Source: Paucibacter sp. DJ2R-2
GTDB taxonomy: Bacteria; Pseudomonadota; Gammaproteobacteria; Burkholderiales; Burkholderiaceae_C
NCBI RefSeq assembly: GCF_025717675.1
Contig: NZ_JAJIRT010000001.1
Coordinates: 1,550,001-1,614,000 of the forward strand
Direction of reading: 5' to 3'
DNA: 64,000 bases
The translations under genes and the position numbers were made by a program. Each line of letters starts with the position of its first letter. The first letter of the stretch is position 1. The notes beneath the pieces are model-generated. The model did no database searches. It saw only the letters and a list, made by a program, of their open reading frames with translations, and was not told the DNA's origin. Positions 43,620-52,755 of this stretch are shown one piece after another.

Positions 43620-44618
43620 TCAGCCTCGGGCCGGCGCCTGCCTCCGCTCCCACCAGGCCAGGACCTCGCCGACCAGGCCGCGGCGGAAGGCCAGCACGCA
43701 GACGATGAAGATCAGGCCCGTCACCAGGCTGACCGATTCACCCAGGCCGTTGAACCAGGCGATGCCCGAGACATCGGCCAGGGCCTTGCCCAGATCGCCG
43801 ATCTTGTTCTCCAGCGCGATGATGATGAGCGCGCCCAGCATGGGCCCGACCAGGGTGCCCATGCCGCCGACCAGGGTCATCAGGATGACCAGGCCCGAGG
43901 TGGTCCAGACCGCGTCGGTCAGCGTGGCGAAGCCCAGCACCAGGGTCTTTGTGGCGCCGGCCAGGCCGGCCAGCATGGCCGAGAGCACAAAGGCCAGCAG
44001 CTTGAAGCGGTCGACGTCGTAGCCCAGCGAAATCGCGCGCGGCTCGTTCTCGCGGATCGAGGTCAGCACCTGGCCGAAGGGCGAGTGCACCGTGCGGTAG
44101 ATCAGCCAGAAACCGGCGATGAAGAGGCCCAGCACCACGTAATACAGCGTCAGGTCATTCGCCAGATCGAGGCCGAGGAAATGCCCGCGCGGCACCGACT
44201 GCAGGCCGTCCTCGCCGCCGGTGAAGGGCGCTTGCAGGAAGACGAAGAACAGCATCTGGCTCAGGGCCAGGGTGATCATTGAGAAGTAGATGCCGGTGCG
44301 ACGGATCGCCAGCAGGCCGAAGATCAGGCCCACGCCGCCAGCTGCCAGCATGCCGAACATCAAGCCCAGCGGCGTGGGCAGACCCCAGACCTTGAGTGCA
44401 TGGCCGGCGCCGTAAGCGGCCGTGCCGAGAAACGCCGCATGGCCAAAGCTCAGCAGGCCGGTGAAGCCCACCAGCAGATTGAAAGCGCAGGCGAACAGGG
44501 CGAAGCACAGCACCTTCATCACGAAGATGGGGTAGACGCCCAGGGCCGGCAGGAGGGCGATGGCGCCGAACAGCAGGCCGTAGCCGAGCAGGGGGTTGCG
44601 GTTCTGGGTGGCGCTCAT
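43620..44618 (-). CDS. livM: Branched-chain-type ABC transporter permease (LivM)
   Basis: This 332-residue inner-membrane permease belongs to the LivM half of Liv-type importers. FTGLLSFGHAAFLGTAAYGAG and SIRENEPRAISLGYDVDRFK are typical of the family. It is the last gene of the first Liv-type operon (G-F-binding protein-H-M). Its ATG overlaps the stop of livH (ATGA). The actual solute may be a branched-chain amino acid, an amide, or an aromatic acid. Confidence 0.9.
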   Translation of the reverse strand: MSATQNRNPLLGYGLLFGAIALLPALGVYPIFVMKVLCFALFACAFNLLVGFTGLLSFGHAAFLGTAAYGAGHALKVWGLPTPLGLMFGMLAAGGVGLIFGLLAIRRTGIYFSMITLALSQMLFFVFLQAPFTGGEDGLQSVPRGHFLGLDLANDLTLYYVVLGLFIAGFWLIYRTVHSPFGQVLTSIRENEPRAISLGYDVDRFKLLAFVLSAMLAGLAGATKTLVLGFATLTDAVWTTSGLVILMTLVGGMGTLVGPMLGALIIIALENKIGDLGKALADVSGIAWFNGLGESVSLVTGLIFIVCVLAFRRGLVGEVLAWWERRQAPARG

Positions 44619-45502
44619 TTTTCTTTTCCGAAGAGACCGGCGGGGCGGACCAGCAGGACCAGGGCCATGACGACGAACACGACCGTGCTGGACGCCTCAG
44701 GGTAGAAGACCTTGGTCAGGCCCTCGACCAGGCCCAGGCCCAGACCGGTCAGGATGGAGCCGAGGATGGAGCCCATGCCGCCGATCACGACCACCGCGAA
44801 GACCACGATGATGAGGTTGCTGCCCATCAGCGCCGTCACCTGCAGGATGGGCGCGGCCAGCACGCCGGCAAAGGCGGCCAGGGCCACGCCGCCGGCGTAG
44901 GTCAGGGTGATCATGCGCGGCACATTGATGCCAAAGGCCTGCACCAGCTTGGGGTTCTCGGTGCCGGCGCGCAGGGTGGCGCCCAGGCTGGTTTTCTCGA
45001 TCAGGGCCCAGACCGCCAGGCAGACGGTGATGGAAGCCACCACCACCCAGGCACGGTAATTGGGCAGCACCATGAAGCCCAGATTGGTGGCGCCCTGCAA
45101 GGCCTCGGGCACCGCGTACTGCTGGCCCGAGACGCCGTAAAAGCTGCGGAAGATGCCCTCCATCACCAGGGTGATGCCGAAGGTCAGCAGCAGACCGTAG
45201 ATGTGGTCGAGCTTGTACAGCCACTGCAGCAGCAGGCGCTCGATCAAGATGCCCAGCACGCCGACGAGCAGCGGTGCCAGCAGCAGCATCACCCAGTAGT
45301 TGAGGCCCAGGTACTCCAGCCCCATCCAGGCCAGGAAGGCGCCCATCATGTAGAGCGCGCCGTGGGCGAAGTTGATGATGTTGAGCATGCCGAAGATCAC
45401 GGCCAGGCCCAGGGACAGCATCGCGTAGAACGAGCCGTTCACCAGGCCCAGCAGCAGCTGGCCCAAGAGTGCAGGCAGGGGAATGCCGAGTAGGTCAGTC
45501 AT
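44615..45502 (-). CDS. livH: Branched-chain-type ABC transporter permease (LivH)
   Basis: This 295-residue permease has eight or so helices and the LivH signatures GLAVIFGMLNIINFAHGALYM and LRAGTENPKLVQAFGIN. It pairs with the LivM protein encoded immediately downstream. A 167-base gap with repeats separates it from the binding-protein gene upstream, which may tune permease levels against binding protein. Confidence 0.9.
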   Translation of the reverse strand: MTDLLGIPLPALLGQLLLGLVNGSFYAMLSLGLAVIFGMLNIINFAHGALYMMGAFLAWMGLEYLGLNYWVMLLLAPLLVGVLGILIERLLLQWLYKLDHIYGLLLTFGITLVMEGIFRSFYGVSGQQYAVPEALQGATNLGFMVLPNYRAWVVVASITVCLAVWALIEKTSLGATLRAGTENPKLVQAFGINVPRMITLTYAGGVALAAFAGVLAAPILQVTALMGSNLIIVVFAVVVIGGMGSILGSILTGLGLGLVEGLTKVFYPEASSTVVFVVMALVLLVRPAGLFGKEK

Positions 45503-45540
45503 GGTCGGTCAGGTGATGTGGCGCTGTGGGGCTGGAGGGT

Positions 45541-45660
45541 TCAGGACGCAGAGGCCGCAAAGGAACGCAGAGCTCGCAAAGAGCGTTGAGGCAGGAACGA
45601 GCGCTGCCTCGGCGCCCTCGGCGTCACTCTGAGCGCTCTGCGTTCTGTTTCGGTGCGCTC
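45541..45660. repeat. Dispersed GACGCAGAG-type intergenic repeat, copy 1
   Basis: This gap between the binding-protein gene and livH holds CAGAGGCCGCAAAGGAACGC, which matches part of copy 2 at about 47857-47882. An 11-bp inverted repeat, GAACGCAGAGC (45563-45573) with GCTCTGCGTTC (45635-45645), could form a long-range hairpin. It does not code for protein. Confidence 0.65.
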
Positions 45661-45669
45661 AGGACCGCT

Positions 45670-46878
45670 CTACTTCTTCACTGCGGGGCACTTGGAATCC
45701 ACCAGCTTGGTGAAGGCTTCTTCACCGGGGATGCGGGTCACGACCTTGAAGTAATCCCAGGGTTCCACGGAGTCCTTCTGCGACTTGACCTGCAGCAGGA
45801 ACATGTCGTGGACGAAGCGGCCGTCTTCCTTGCGGATCTGGCCCTTGGAGAAGAAGTCGTTGATGGGCGTGGCCTTCATCTGCGCGATCACCTTGTCGGC
45901 ATCGTCGGTCTTGGTGGCTTCCACGGCCTTGAGGTAGTTCCAGGCGGCGGAGTAGTCGGCCGCCTGCAGCGAGGAGGGCATGCGCTTCATCTTCTCGAAG
46001 AAGCGGCGGCTCCAGGCGCGGGCCTCGGGCGTCTGGTTCCAGTACCAGCTGTCGGTCAGGTACATGCCTTCGGTGGTCTTCAGGCCCAGCGAGTGGATGT
46101 CGTTGATGAACATCAGCAGACCGGCCAGCTTCATGGTCTTGGTGACGCCGAACTCATTGGCGGCCTTGACGGCATTGATGGTGTCGCCGCCGGCATTGGC
46201 CAGGCCCAGGATCTGTGCGCCCGAGCCCTGGGCTTGCAGCAGGAAGGAGGAGAAATCGCTGGCATTGAGCGGGTGCTTGACGCTGCCCACCACCTTGCCG
46301 CCGCTCTTGGCCACCACGGCGGCCGTGTCGGCCTGCAGCGAGGCGCCGAAGGCATAGTCGGCGGTCAGGAAGTACCAGCTCTTGCCGCCGCCCTTGGTCA
46401 CGGCCGCGCCGGTGCCGTTGGCCAGGGCCACGGTGTCGTAGGCGTAGTGGATGGTGTAGGGCGAGCAGTCCTCATTGGTCAGGCGGGCGGAGCCGGCGCC
46501 GATGACGATGAAGGGCTTTTTCTTCTCGGCCGCGATCTTGGCCATGGCCAGGCTGGCGCCCGAGTTGGTGCCGCCGATCAGGAGGTCCAGGCCTTGGGTG
46601 TCGATCCACTCGCGCGCCTTGCTGGCGGCCACATCGGCCTTGTTCTGGTGGTCGGCAAAGATCACCTCGATCTTCTTGCCTGCGACCATGCCCTTCATAT
46701 CGGCCACGGCCATCTTGATCGCTTCGACGCCACCGGCGCCGTCGATGTCGGCGTAGACGCTGGACATGTCGGTGATGATGCCGATCTTGATCACATCGCC
46801 GGAGATCTGGGCCTGGGCGGCGCCGGTGCAGGCCAGCAGGCTGGCCAGGGCGAGATGCTTGATGCGGATGGTGTTCAT
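45670..46878 (-). CDS. Liv-type ABC transporter substrate-binding protein
   Basis: This 402-residue periplasmic protein has a signal peptide (LALASLLACTGAAQAQ) and a type I binding fold. Typical segments are IKIGIITDMSSVYADIDGAGG, IEVIFADHQNKADVA and WYFLTADYAFGASLQ. It sits between livF and livH of the first operon. The family covers amino acids, amides and aromatic acids, and the exact solute cannot be assigned. GGAG is well placed before ATG 46878. Confidence 0.9.
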   Translation of the reverse strand: MNTIRIKHLALASLLACTGAAQAQISGDVIKIGIITDMSSVYADIDGAGGVEAIKMAVADMKGMVAGKKIEVIFADHQNKADVAASKAREWIDTQGLDLLIGGTNSGASLAMAKIAAEKKKPFIVIGAGSARLTNEDCSPYTIHYAYDTVALANGTGAAVTKGGGKSWYFLTADYAFGASLQADTAAVVAKSGGKVVGSVKHPLNASDFSSFLLQAQGSGAQILGLANAGGDTINAVKAANEFGVTKTMKLAGLLMFINDIHSLGLKTTEGMYLTDSWYWNQTPEARAWSRRFFEKMKRMPSSLQAADYSAAWNYLKAVEATKTDDADKVIAQMKATPINDFFSKGQIRKEDGRFVHDMFLLQVKSQKDSVEPWDYFKVVTRIPGEEAFTKLVDSKCPAVKK

Positions 46879-46919
46879 GGACGGTCTCCTTCGTTGGAAT
46901 CGATCAATCGATCAAAAGC

Positions 46920-47639
46920 TCACACACTCAACAATTCGTCCAGCTTGGCCTGCTGCGCGGCCAGCTCGGAAGCGGGGAAAGACGCCACCACCTCGCCATG
47001 CTCGACGACGATGAAGTGGTCGGCCAGCGGCGCGGCAAAGCGGAAGTTCTGCTCCACCATGACGATGGTGAAGCCCTGGGCCTTGAGCGTGGTGATCATG
47101 CGCGCCAGGGCCTGCACGATCACCGGGGCCAGGCCTTCGGAGATCTCGTCCAGCAGCAGGATGTCGGCGCCGGTGCGCAGGATGCGGGCCACGGCCAGCA
47201 TCTGCTGCTCGCCACCCGAGAGCCGGGTGCCGGGGCTGTTCCGGCGCTCGGCCAGATTGGGGAACATCTCGTAGATCTGCGCCTCGGTCATGGGCGTCGC
47301 CCGGCCACCGCTGAGTCGCGGCGGCAGGCGCAGGTTCTCTTCGGTCGTCAGCGAGGCAAAGATGCCGCGCTCCTCCGGGCAGTAGCCCAGGCCCAGGTGG
47401 GCGATGCGGTGGGTGGGCAGGGCGATGGTTTCCTCGCCGTGCACGCGGATCGAACCCTGGCGCCGCCCGGTCAGGCCCATGATGGCGCGCAAGGTGGTGG
47501 TGCGGCCGGCGCCGTTGCGGCCCAGCAGGGTCAAGACCTGACCCCGCTGCACGGATAGATTGATGCCATGCAGGATGTGGCTCTCGCCATACCAGGCGTG
47601 AAGGTCGCGGATCTCCAGGGCAGACTCGATCGTGCTCAT
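46920..47639 (-). CDS. livF: Liv-type ABC ATPase (LivF) with Arg in Walker A
   Basis: This 239-residue ATPase has a LivF layout: ABC signature LSGGEQQML, Walker B ILLLDEISEGL and an H-loop-like MVEQN. The Walker A loop reads GRNGAGRTTT, with Arg46 where almost all ABC ATPases have the catalytic Lys. I recall LivF proteins with this variant in Burkholderiales, so it may be natural rather than a mutation. The paralogous LivF at 51958 keeps Lys. Confidence 0.85.
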   Translation of the reverse strand: MSTIESALEIRDLHAWYGESHILHGINLSVQRGQVLTLLGRNGAGRTTTLRAIMGLTGRRQGSIRVHGEETIALPTHRIAHLGLGYCPEERGIFASLTTEENLRLPPRLSGGRATPMTEAQIYEMFPNLAERRNSPGTRLSGGEQQMLAVARILRTGADILLLDEISEGLAPVIVQALARMITTLKAQGFTIVMVEQNFRFAAPLADHFIVVEHGEVVASFPASELAAQQAKLDELLSV

Positions 47640-47999
47640 GCCGCCACTCCTGTTTGAGCTGTGGCTGTCCTGGGCCCGTGAAACGGGCCGGGAGATCCTG
47701 AAAGCGAGAATGGACGCAGAGCCCGCAGAGGGAAAGCGCAGAGCTCGCGGAGGCAGTTCATCTCGACGCTCTCCGGAAGACGCTGCGAACTCGGCGCTCG
47801 CGTTTCAGCGCGTCCAAGGCGTCGGTCTGCGCTAGGCGCCAGCGAAGATACAGATCCGCAGAGGCCGCTAAGAGACGCAGAGAACGCCGAGAGAGCCAAG
47901 GCTGTAGCAGTGTTCTCTGCGCGCTCTGCGTCCCTCGGCTGTTGGCTCTGCGTCCGTACTTTGGATCCCGTCTTTTGAGGGTAATAAGGTGAAGACATC
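47640..47999. repeat. Repeat-rich 360-base gap (GACGCAGAG family, copy 2)
   Basis: This gap between livG and livF is filled with variants of GACGCAGAG and CTCTGCGTC in both orientations. Examples lie near 47711, 47735, 47876 and 47925-47960. One clear inverted pair is CGCAGAGAAC (47876-47885) with GTTCTCTGCG (47912-47921). The segment around 47857-47882 closely resembles copy 1. I see no gene in it. It is most likely a cluster of dispersed palindromic repeats. Confidence 0.65.
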
Positions 48000-48770
48000 T
48001 CAATGCGCCCCCTGCAACTCGGTCGCCTCGGTGCCCATATACGCCTCCAGCACGGCGGGGTGGCGCGAGACTTCGGCATAGTCGCCCTCGGCCAGCACCG
48101 AGCCGCGCGCCAGCACGGTGATGCGGTCGGCAATGGTGCTGACGACCTTCATATTGTGTTCAACCATCAAAACAGTACGGCCCTCGGCCACGCGTTTGAT
48201 CAGGGCGGTGACACGGTCCACATCCTCGTGGCCCATGCCCTGGGTCGGTTCGTCCAGCAGCATCAGCGCCGGCTCCATGGCCATGGTGGTGGCGATCTCG
48301 AGCGCGCGCTTGCGGCCGTAGGGCAGGTCGCCGGCCTTGAGGCTGGCCATCTCGCGCAGGTCCACCAGCTCCAGCAGGGCGAGCACGCGCGCGTCCAGCT
48401 GCTTCAGGCCGGTCAGGCCCTTCCAGAAATGGAAGCTGGTGCCGGTGAAACGCTGCAGGCCGATGCGCACGTTCTCCAGCACCGTCAGGTGCGGAAACAC
48501 CGCCGAGATCTGGAAGCTGCGGATCACGCCGCGCCGCGCGATTTCGGCCGGGCGCTCGCCGGTGATGTCCACCCCGTTGAACAGGATCTGGCCGCGCGTC
48601 GGTTCCAGGAACTTGGTCAGCAGATTGAAGCAGGTGGTCTTGCCCGCCCCGTTGGGGCCGATCAAGGCATGGATGGCGCCGCGCGCGACTTGCAGATTCA
48701 CCCCGTCCACGGCGGTGAAGCCCTTGAAGTCCTTGCCCAGACCTCGCGTTTCAAGAATCAGTTCGCTCAT
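48000..48770 (-). CDS. livG: Liv-type ABC transporter ATPase (LivG)
   Basis: This 256-residue ATPase has Walker A GPNGAGKTTCFNLL, a signature region LPYGRKRALEIATTM, Walker B LMLLDEPTQGM, and a C-terminal extension typical of LivG. It is the first gene of the first Liv-type operon on the minus strand, separated from livF by the repeat-filled gap. The 128-base gap upstream reaches the alpha/beta hydrolase of the next operon, so read-through from that operon is possible. Confidence 0.9.
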   Translation of the reverse strand: MSELILETRGLGKDFKGFTAVDGVNLQVARGAIHALIGPNGAGKTTCFNLLTKFLEPTRGQILFNGVDITGERPAEIARRGVIRSFQISAVFPHLTVLENVRIGLQRFTGTSFHFWKGLTGLKQLDARVLALLELVDLREMASLKAGDLPYGRKRALEIATTMAMEPALMLLDEPTQGMGHEDVDRVTALIKRVAEGRTVLMVEHNMKVVSTIADRITVLARGSVLAEGDYAEVSRHPAVLEAYMGTEATELQGAH

Positions 48771-48898
48771 CGTCAGACGTTCGCCGGTTCATTCAGGGTG
48801 GGGTCGATTCGAGCGTAGCAGCAGCGCATGTCCGCTGGTGCGTTGGCCGGTGCTGCTCTGCTGCGTAGATACCCGCGTGTTCGACCGTCTTGAGTCGT

Positions 48899-49750
48899 TC
48901 ATGCCTGTATCCCGTCGGCGCGCAGAAAGCGCTCCACCAGGTCCAGCTGCTCCGGCACATTGAGGGCCGGCGCATGGCCGCAGCCGGGGATGGTGACCAC
49001 GGCCGCGGCCGGGCCGCGCTCACGCATGGCCTGCACCGTGCTTTCCAGCAGCAGGTCGGAATGCTCGCCGCGCAGGCACAGAACCGGCAGGGCCAGGCTG
49101 TCCCAGGCGTCCCAGAGCAGGTAGTCATCCGGGTGGTGGGTGAACTGCAGGGCCATGGCCGGGTCGTAGTGCGGGGTGACCCGGCCGTCGGGCAGGCGGC
49201 GCACCGAGGTCTCGGTCAGCTGCCGCCACTGCGCGTCGCTGAGCCAGCCATAGGGCTTGTAGACGCTGCGGAAGTACTGCTCCAACTCGCTGACGGTGGC
49301 AAAGGCCGCCGGCTGGCCGGCATAGCTGCGGATGCGCTGCAGCGCTTCCTCGGCCAGCTGCGGGCCGTTGTCATTGAGAACCAGGCGGCGGATGCGGCCG
49401 CGCAGACGGGTGGCCGCCGCCAGCGTGCCGATGGCGCCGCCCATGGAGGTGCCAACCCAGTGGAATTCCTTCAGGCCCAGCTGGTCCACCAGGGCCGTGG
49501 CCTGTTGCACATAGAAAGCCAGGCAGTACTCGGTGGCCGGCGCCGGGCTCCACTCGGAGAGGCCGCGGCCCAGGGTGTCCGGGCAAATGACGCGGTAATG
49601 CGTGGACAGGTGGCGGGCCAGCTCGTCCATGTCGCGGCCGGTGCGGGCCAGGCCGTGCCAGGCGATCACGCATTCGCGGTGCTCGCTGCCCCATTCGGTG
49701 TAGTGCAGCTCGCGGCCTTCGCAGCGCAGGTAGTGGGAGCTGGGGTTCAT
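48899..49750 (-). CDS. Alpha/beta hydrolase
   Basis: This 283-residue cytoplasmic protein has an alpha/beta hydrolase fold, with nucleophile Ser102 in GTSMGG, an acidic residue near GEHSDLL, and a histidine in PGCGHAPAL. The oxyanion segment WHGLARTGRD follows strand 3. It is the last gene of the second Liv-type operon, overlapping the upstream permease stop by ATGA. That coupling strongly suggests it hydrolyses the imported compound, probably an ester, lactone or amide. It has no signal peptide. Confidence 0.85.
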   Translation of the reverse strand: MNPSSHYLRCEGRELHYTEWGSEHRECVIAWHGLARTGRDMDELARHLSTHYRVICPDTLGRGLSEWSPAPATEYCLAFYVQQATALVDQLGLKEFHWVGTSMGGAIGTLAAATRLRGRIRRLVLNDNGPQLAEEALQRIRSYAGQPAAFATVSELEQYFRSVYKPYGWLSDAQWRQLTETSVRRLPDGRVTPHYDPAMALQFTHHPDDYLLWDAWDSLALPVLCLRGEHSDLLLESTVQAMRERGPAAAVVTIPGCGHAPALNVPEQLDLVERFLRADGIQA

Positions 49751-50871
49751 GATGAGGACACCTCCGCCGATGTGGCTGTCTGCTTGTGAGCCCGCAGTGC
49801 CGCCGCAAGGCGCAGGCGCCCGACGATGCCGCTGGGGAAGTGGTACACGGCCAGCACGAAAAGAATGCCCAGCCAGAGCAGCCAGCGGTCCGGCGACACC
49901 AGCTGCGAGAGCAGGGGCACGCCCTGCAGCGCGCCTTCGCCCAGGCGCAGCAGGTCTTGCAGATAGTTCTGCGCCAGCACGAACACCAGGCTGCCCAGCA
50001 CCGCGCCGTAGATGGTGCCCATGCCGCCGATGACGACGATGAGCAGGATGTCCAGCATGATCTCGAAGGACATGGCCGTGTCCGGCCCGGCGTAGCGCAG
50101 CCAGATGGCGAGCAAGGCGCCGGCGCTGCTGGCGAACAGGGCGGCCAGCACATTCGACAAGGTGCGGTAGACGACGGTGCGGTAGCCGATGGCCTCGGCC
50201 CGGAACTCGTTCTCGCGGATGGCTTGCAGCACGCGGCCAAATGGCGAGTTGACGATGCGCAGCAGCAGCAGCACAAGGCCCAGCACGGCGAAGAACAGCA
50301 AGTAGTAGCTGAGCAGGCGGCCGTCGATCGTCACGCCCAGCAGCGGCTCTTCCAGGTACTCGGTCGAAGCTTGCAGGGCGGCGGGCAGCTTGAAGTTCAG
50401 GCCGTCCTCGCCGCCGGTGAAGTCGGAGAGCTGCGAGGCCAGGGTCAGAAAAGCCGAGGCCACGGCCAGGGTGATCATGGCGAAGAAGATCGCCTTCACG
50501 CGCAGGCTGAAGAGCCCGATTACCAGGCTCAGCAGCAGGGACAAGGCCAGGCCGGCCGCCCAGCCCGTGGCCAGCGCCGGCCAGCCCGCGCCCATGCGGC
50601 TGCTGGCGATGGCAATGCCGTAGGCGCCGATGCCGAAGAACATGGTGTGGGCAAAGCTGACGATGCCGGTGTAGCCCAGCAGCAGGTCGTAGCTGGCCAC
50701 CAGTACGATGAAGACCAGCACTTTCGCCGCGACATTGAGCGCCTTGGTCGAGGGGAAGATGAAGGGCAGCAGGGCCAGGCCCAGCACGCTCAGGCTCAGC
50801 AGCAGGGCCAGCCAGCGGCTGCGCGGCAGGTCGTGGGACAGGAGGTTCTTGAGGGAGAAGGAGGAATGCAT
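49747..50871 (-). CDS. Liv-type ABC permease (LivM), second operon
   Basis: This 374-residue permease has a longer N terminus than usual and the LivM signatures LLGYTGIVSFAHTMFFGIGAYG and AIRENEFRAEAIGYR. I start at ATG 50871 (MHSSFSLKNLL). The longer frame would run into livH in a different frame. It is 20 bases downstream of the LivH-type gene and overlaps the hydrolase gene, so the operon is tight. Confidence 0.9.
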   Translation of the reverse strand: MHSSFSLKNLLSHDLPRSRWLALLLSLSVLGLALLPFIFPSTKALNVAAKVLVFIVLVASYDLLLGYTGIVSFAHTMFFGIGAYGIAIASSRMGAGWPALATGWAAGLALSLLLSLVIGLFSLRVKAIFFAMITLAVASAFLTLASQLSDFTGGEDGLNFKLPAALQASTEYLEEPLLGVTIDGRLLSYYLLFFAVLGLVLLLLRIVNSPFGRVLQAIRENEFRAEAIGYRTVVYRTLSNVLAALFASSAGALLAIWLRYAGPDTAMSFEIMLDILLIVVIGGMGTIYGAVLGSLVFVLAQNYLQDLLRLGEGALQGVPLLSQLVSPDRWLLWLGILFVLAVYHFPSGIVGRLRLAAALRAHKQTATSAEVSSS

Positions 50872-50891
50872 GGCTTGAGGTCCCTGGCTGT

Positions 50892-51935
50892 TCAACGCTG
50901 ACCCAGCGGGTACAGGCCTTGCGGCCGCCACATCAACACCGCCACCATCAGGCCGATGTTGGAGAACAGGGCCAGCTTGGGCGCGAGGAAACCGGTGTAG
51001 TTGGCCAGCAGGCCGACCAGCAGGGCGCCGACCAGGCAGCCCACGGTGGAGCCCAGGCCGCCGATGATGATGACGATGAAGATCAGCACATTGACCTGTG
51101 CGCCGATCTGCGGCGTCACGCCTTGTTGGTACAGGCCCCACATCACGCCGCCCAGGCCGGCCAGGGCCGAGCCGCCGACGAAGACGGCGACAAAGAGGCG
51201 ACGCACGCGGTAGCCCAGGCTCTCGACCATCTCGCGGTCCTGCACGCCGGCGCGGATCAAGAGGCCCAGCTTGGTGCGGTTGAGCAGCCAGAGCAGGGCC
51301 AGCAGCACGGCCAAGCCAGTCAGCACGGCGACGATGCGGAACTTCTCCACCGCCGCCTCGCCCAGCAGCAGCGAGCCGCGCAAACCCTCGGGCAAGGGCA
51401 GGGGAATCATCTGCGCGCCCCAGACCACCTTGAGCAGCTCCTCGCCGATGATCATGCCGCCCATGGTGATGAGGATCTGCTTGAGGTGCAGGCCGTAGGC
51501 CGGCCGCACCAGCACGCGCTCGAACAGCAGGCCCACCGCGCCCGCCACCGCCATGCCGGCGCTGCAGGCCACGGCCACGGCGAAGAGATTGGCGCCCAGG
51601 TGAGGCGTCTCGGTGAAGCTGCTCATGGCGCCCAGCACCGTGGTGGCCATGAAGGCCCCGAGGGCGATGAAGACGCCGTGGCCGAAGTTCAGCACATCCA
51701 TCAGGCCGAACACCAGGGTCAGGCCCGAGGCGATGATGAAGATGATCAGGCCCATGGCCAGGCCGGCGATGGTCAGCGTCAGCCAGGTGCTGCCGCTGCC
51801 GACCAGGGGCAGGGCCAGCAGGGGCAGGGCGGCCAGCAGCCAGAGCGGCCGCATGTCGAAGCGGGCCTTGGGGATGGCCGCGGCGGCATCCGCCGCGGAA
51901 GGGAGGGTGCTCAGGGTCTCAGCTTGTGTGCTCAT
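50892..51935 (-). CDS. Liv-type ABC permease (LivH), second operon
   Basis: This 347-residue permease has the LivH signatures ASGLTLVFGLMDVLNFGHGVFI and IRAGVQDREMVESLGY. It has an extended N terminus of about 40 residues before the first helix. I start at ATG 51935 (MSTQAETLS); a start at 51950 would add five residues. Upstream is the LivF-type ATPase, 22 bases away. Confidence 0.9.
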   Translation of the reverse strand: MSTQAETLSTLPSAADAAAAIPKARFDMRPLWLLAALPLLALPLVGSGSTWLTLTIAGLAMGLIIFIIASGLTLVFGLMDVLNFGHGVFIALGAFMATTVLGAMSSFTETPHLGANLFAVAVACSAGMAVAGAVGLLFERVLVRPAYGLHLKQILITMGGMIIGEELLKVVWGAQMIPLPLPEGLRGSLLLGEAAVEKFRIVAVLTGLAVLLALLWLLNRTKLGLLIRAGVQDREMVESLGYRVRRLFVAVFVGGSALAGLGGVMWGLYQQGVTPQIGAQVNVLIFIVIIIGGLGSTVGCLVGALLVGLLANYTGFLAPKLALFSNIGLMVAVLMWRPQGLYPLGQR

Positions 51936-51957
51936 TCGGCCGGTCCTCATTTTTCTT

Positions 51958-52755
51958 TTACTGATGAGCCGCCAGGCTCAGGCCCAGCAGGCGCTGCTGC
52001 AGGGTCTCGTCCTCGGCCAAGGCCTGCATGGCGCCGGCGTGGACCACGCGACCGTTGTCCATCACCGCGACCCGGTCGCCCAGGGCGCGGGCGACCATGA
52101 AGTTCTGCTCGACCAGCAGCACGGTGGTCGGGGCCTGACCTTGCTCGCCGCCGCGCTTGAGCTCGCGCAGCGCCTCGATCAGGTTCAGGATGATGGCGGG
52201 CGCCAGGCCCTTGCTGGGCTCGTCGATCAGCAGCAGGCGGCGCGGCTCGATCAGAGCACGGGCGATGGCCAGCATCTGCTTTTGCCCGCCGCTGAGCTTG
52301 CCGGCCGGGTAGAGCCAGAACTTCTTGAGCGCGGGGAAATGGCCGAACAGCCAGTCCAGGCGCTGCCCATCCAGCTCGCTCAGGCGGCGCGCGGCGCGCG
52401 CGGCCAGCAGCAGGTTCTCGGCCACGCTGAGGTCGGCAAAGATGCCCATGTTCTCGGGCACATAGGCAATGCCGCGCTGGGCGATCTCGGGCGTTTGCGC
52501 CGGCTCGCGCGGGCTGCTGGCGCTGATGCGCTGGCCGTCGAAGTCGATGCGGCCCTGGCTGGCTTGCCACAAGCCCATGATGGTGCGCAGGGTGGTGCTC
52601 TTGCCCGCGCCATTGCGGCCCAGCAGCATGGTGACCTGGCCGGCCGGCACCTCCAGATCCACGCCGTGGAGGATGTGATACGCGCCGATGTGGGTGTGAA
52701 CGCCCTGCAAGGTCAGCAGCGATGGTGCGTTATGGTTGCTCGTGTTTGCATTCAT
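51958..52755 (-). CDS. Liv-type ABC ATPase (LivF), second operon
   Basis: This 265-residue ATPase has an intact Walker A GRNGAGKSTTLRTIMGL, the signature LSGGQKQMLAIARAL and Walker B LLLIDEPSKGLAPAI. In contrast to the first operon's LivF, the catalytic Lys is present. Its ATG overlaps the stop of the LivG-type gene (ATGA). Confidence 0.9.
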   Translation of the reverse strand: MNANTSNHNAPSLLTLQGVHTHIGAYHILHGVDLEVPAGQVTMLLGRNGAGKSTTLRTIMGLWQASQGRIDFDGQRISASSPREPAQTPEIAQRGIAYVPENMGIFADLSVAENLLLAARAARRLSELDGQRLDWLFGHFPALKKFWLYPAGKLSGGQKQMLAIARALIEPRRLLLIDEPSKGLAPAIILNLIEALRELKRGGEQGQAPTTVLLVEQNFMVARALGDRVAVMDNGRVVHAGAMQALAEDETLQQRLLGLSLAAHQ

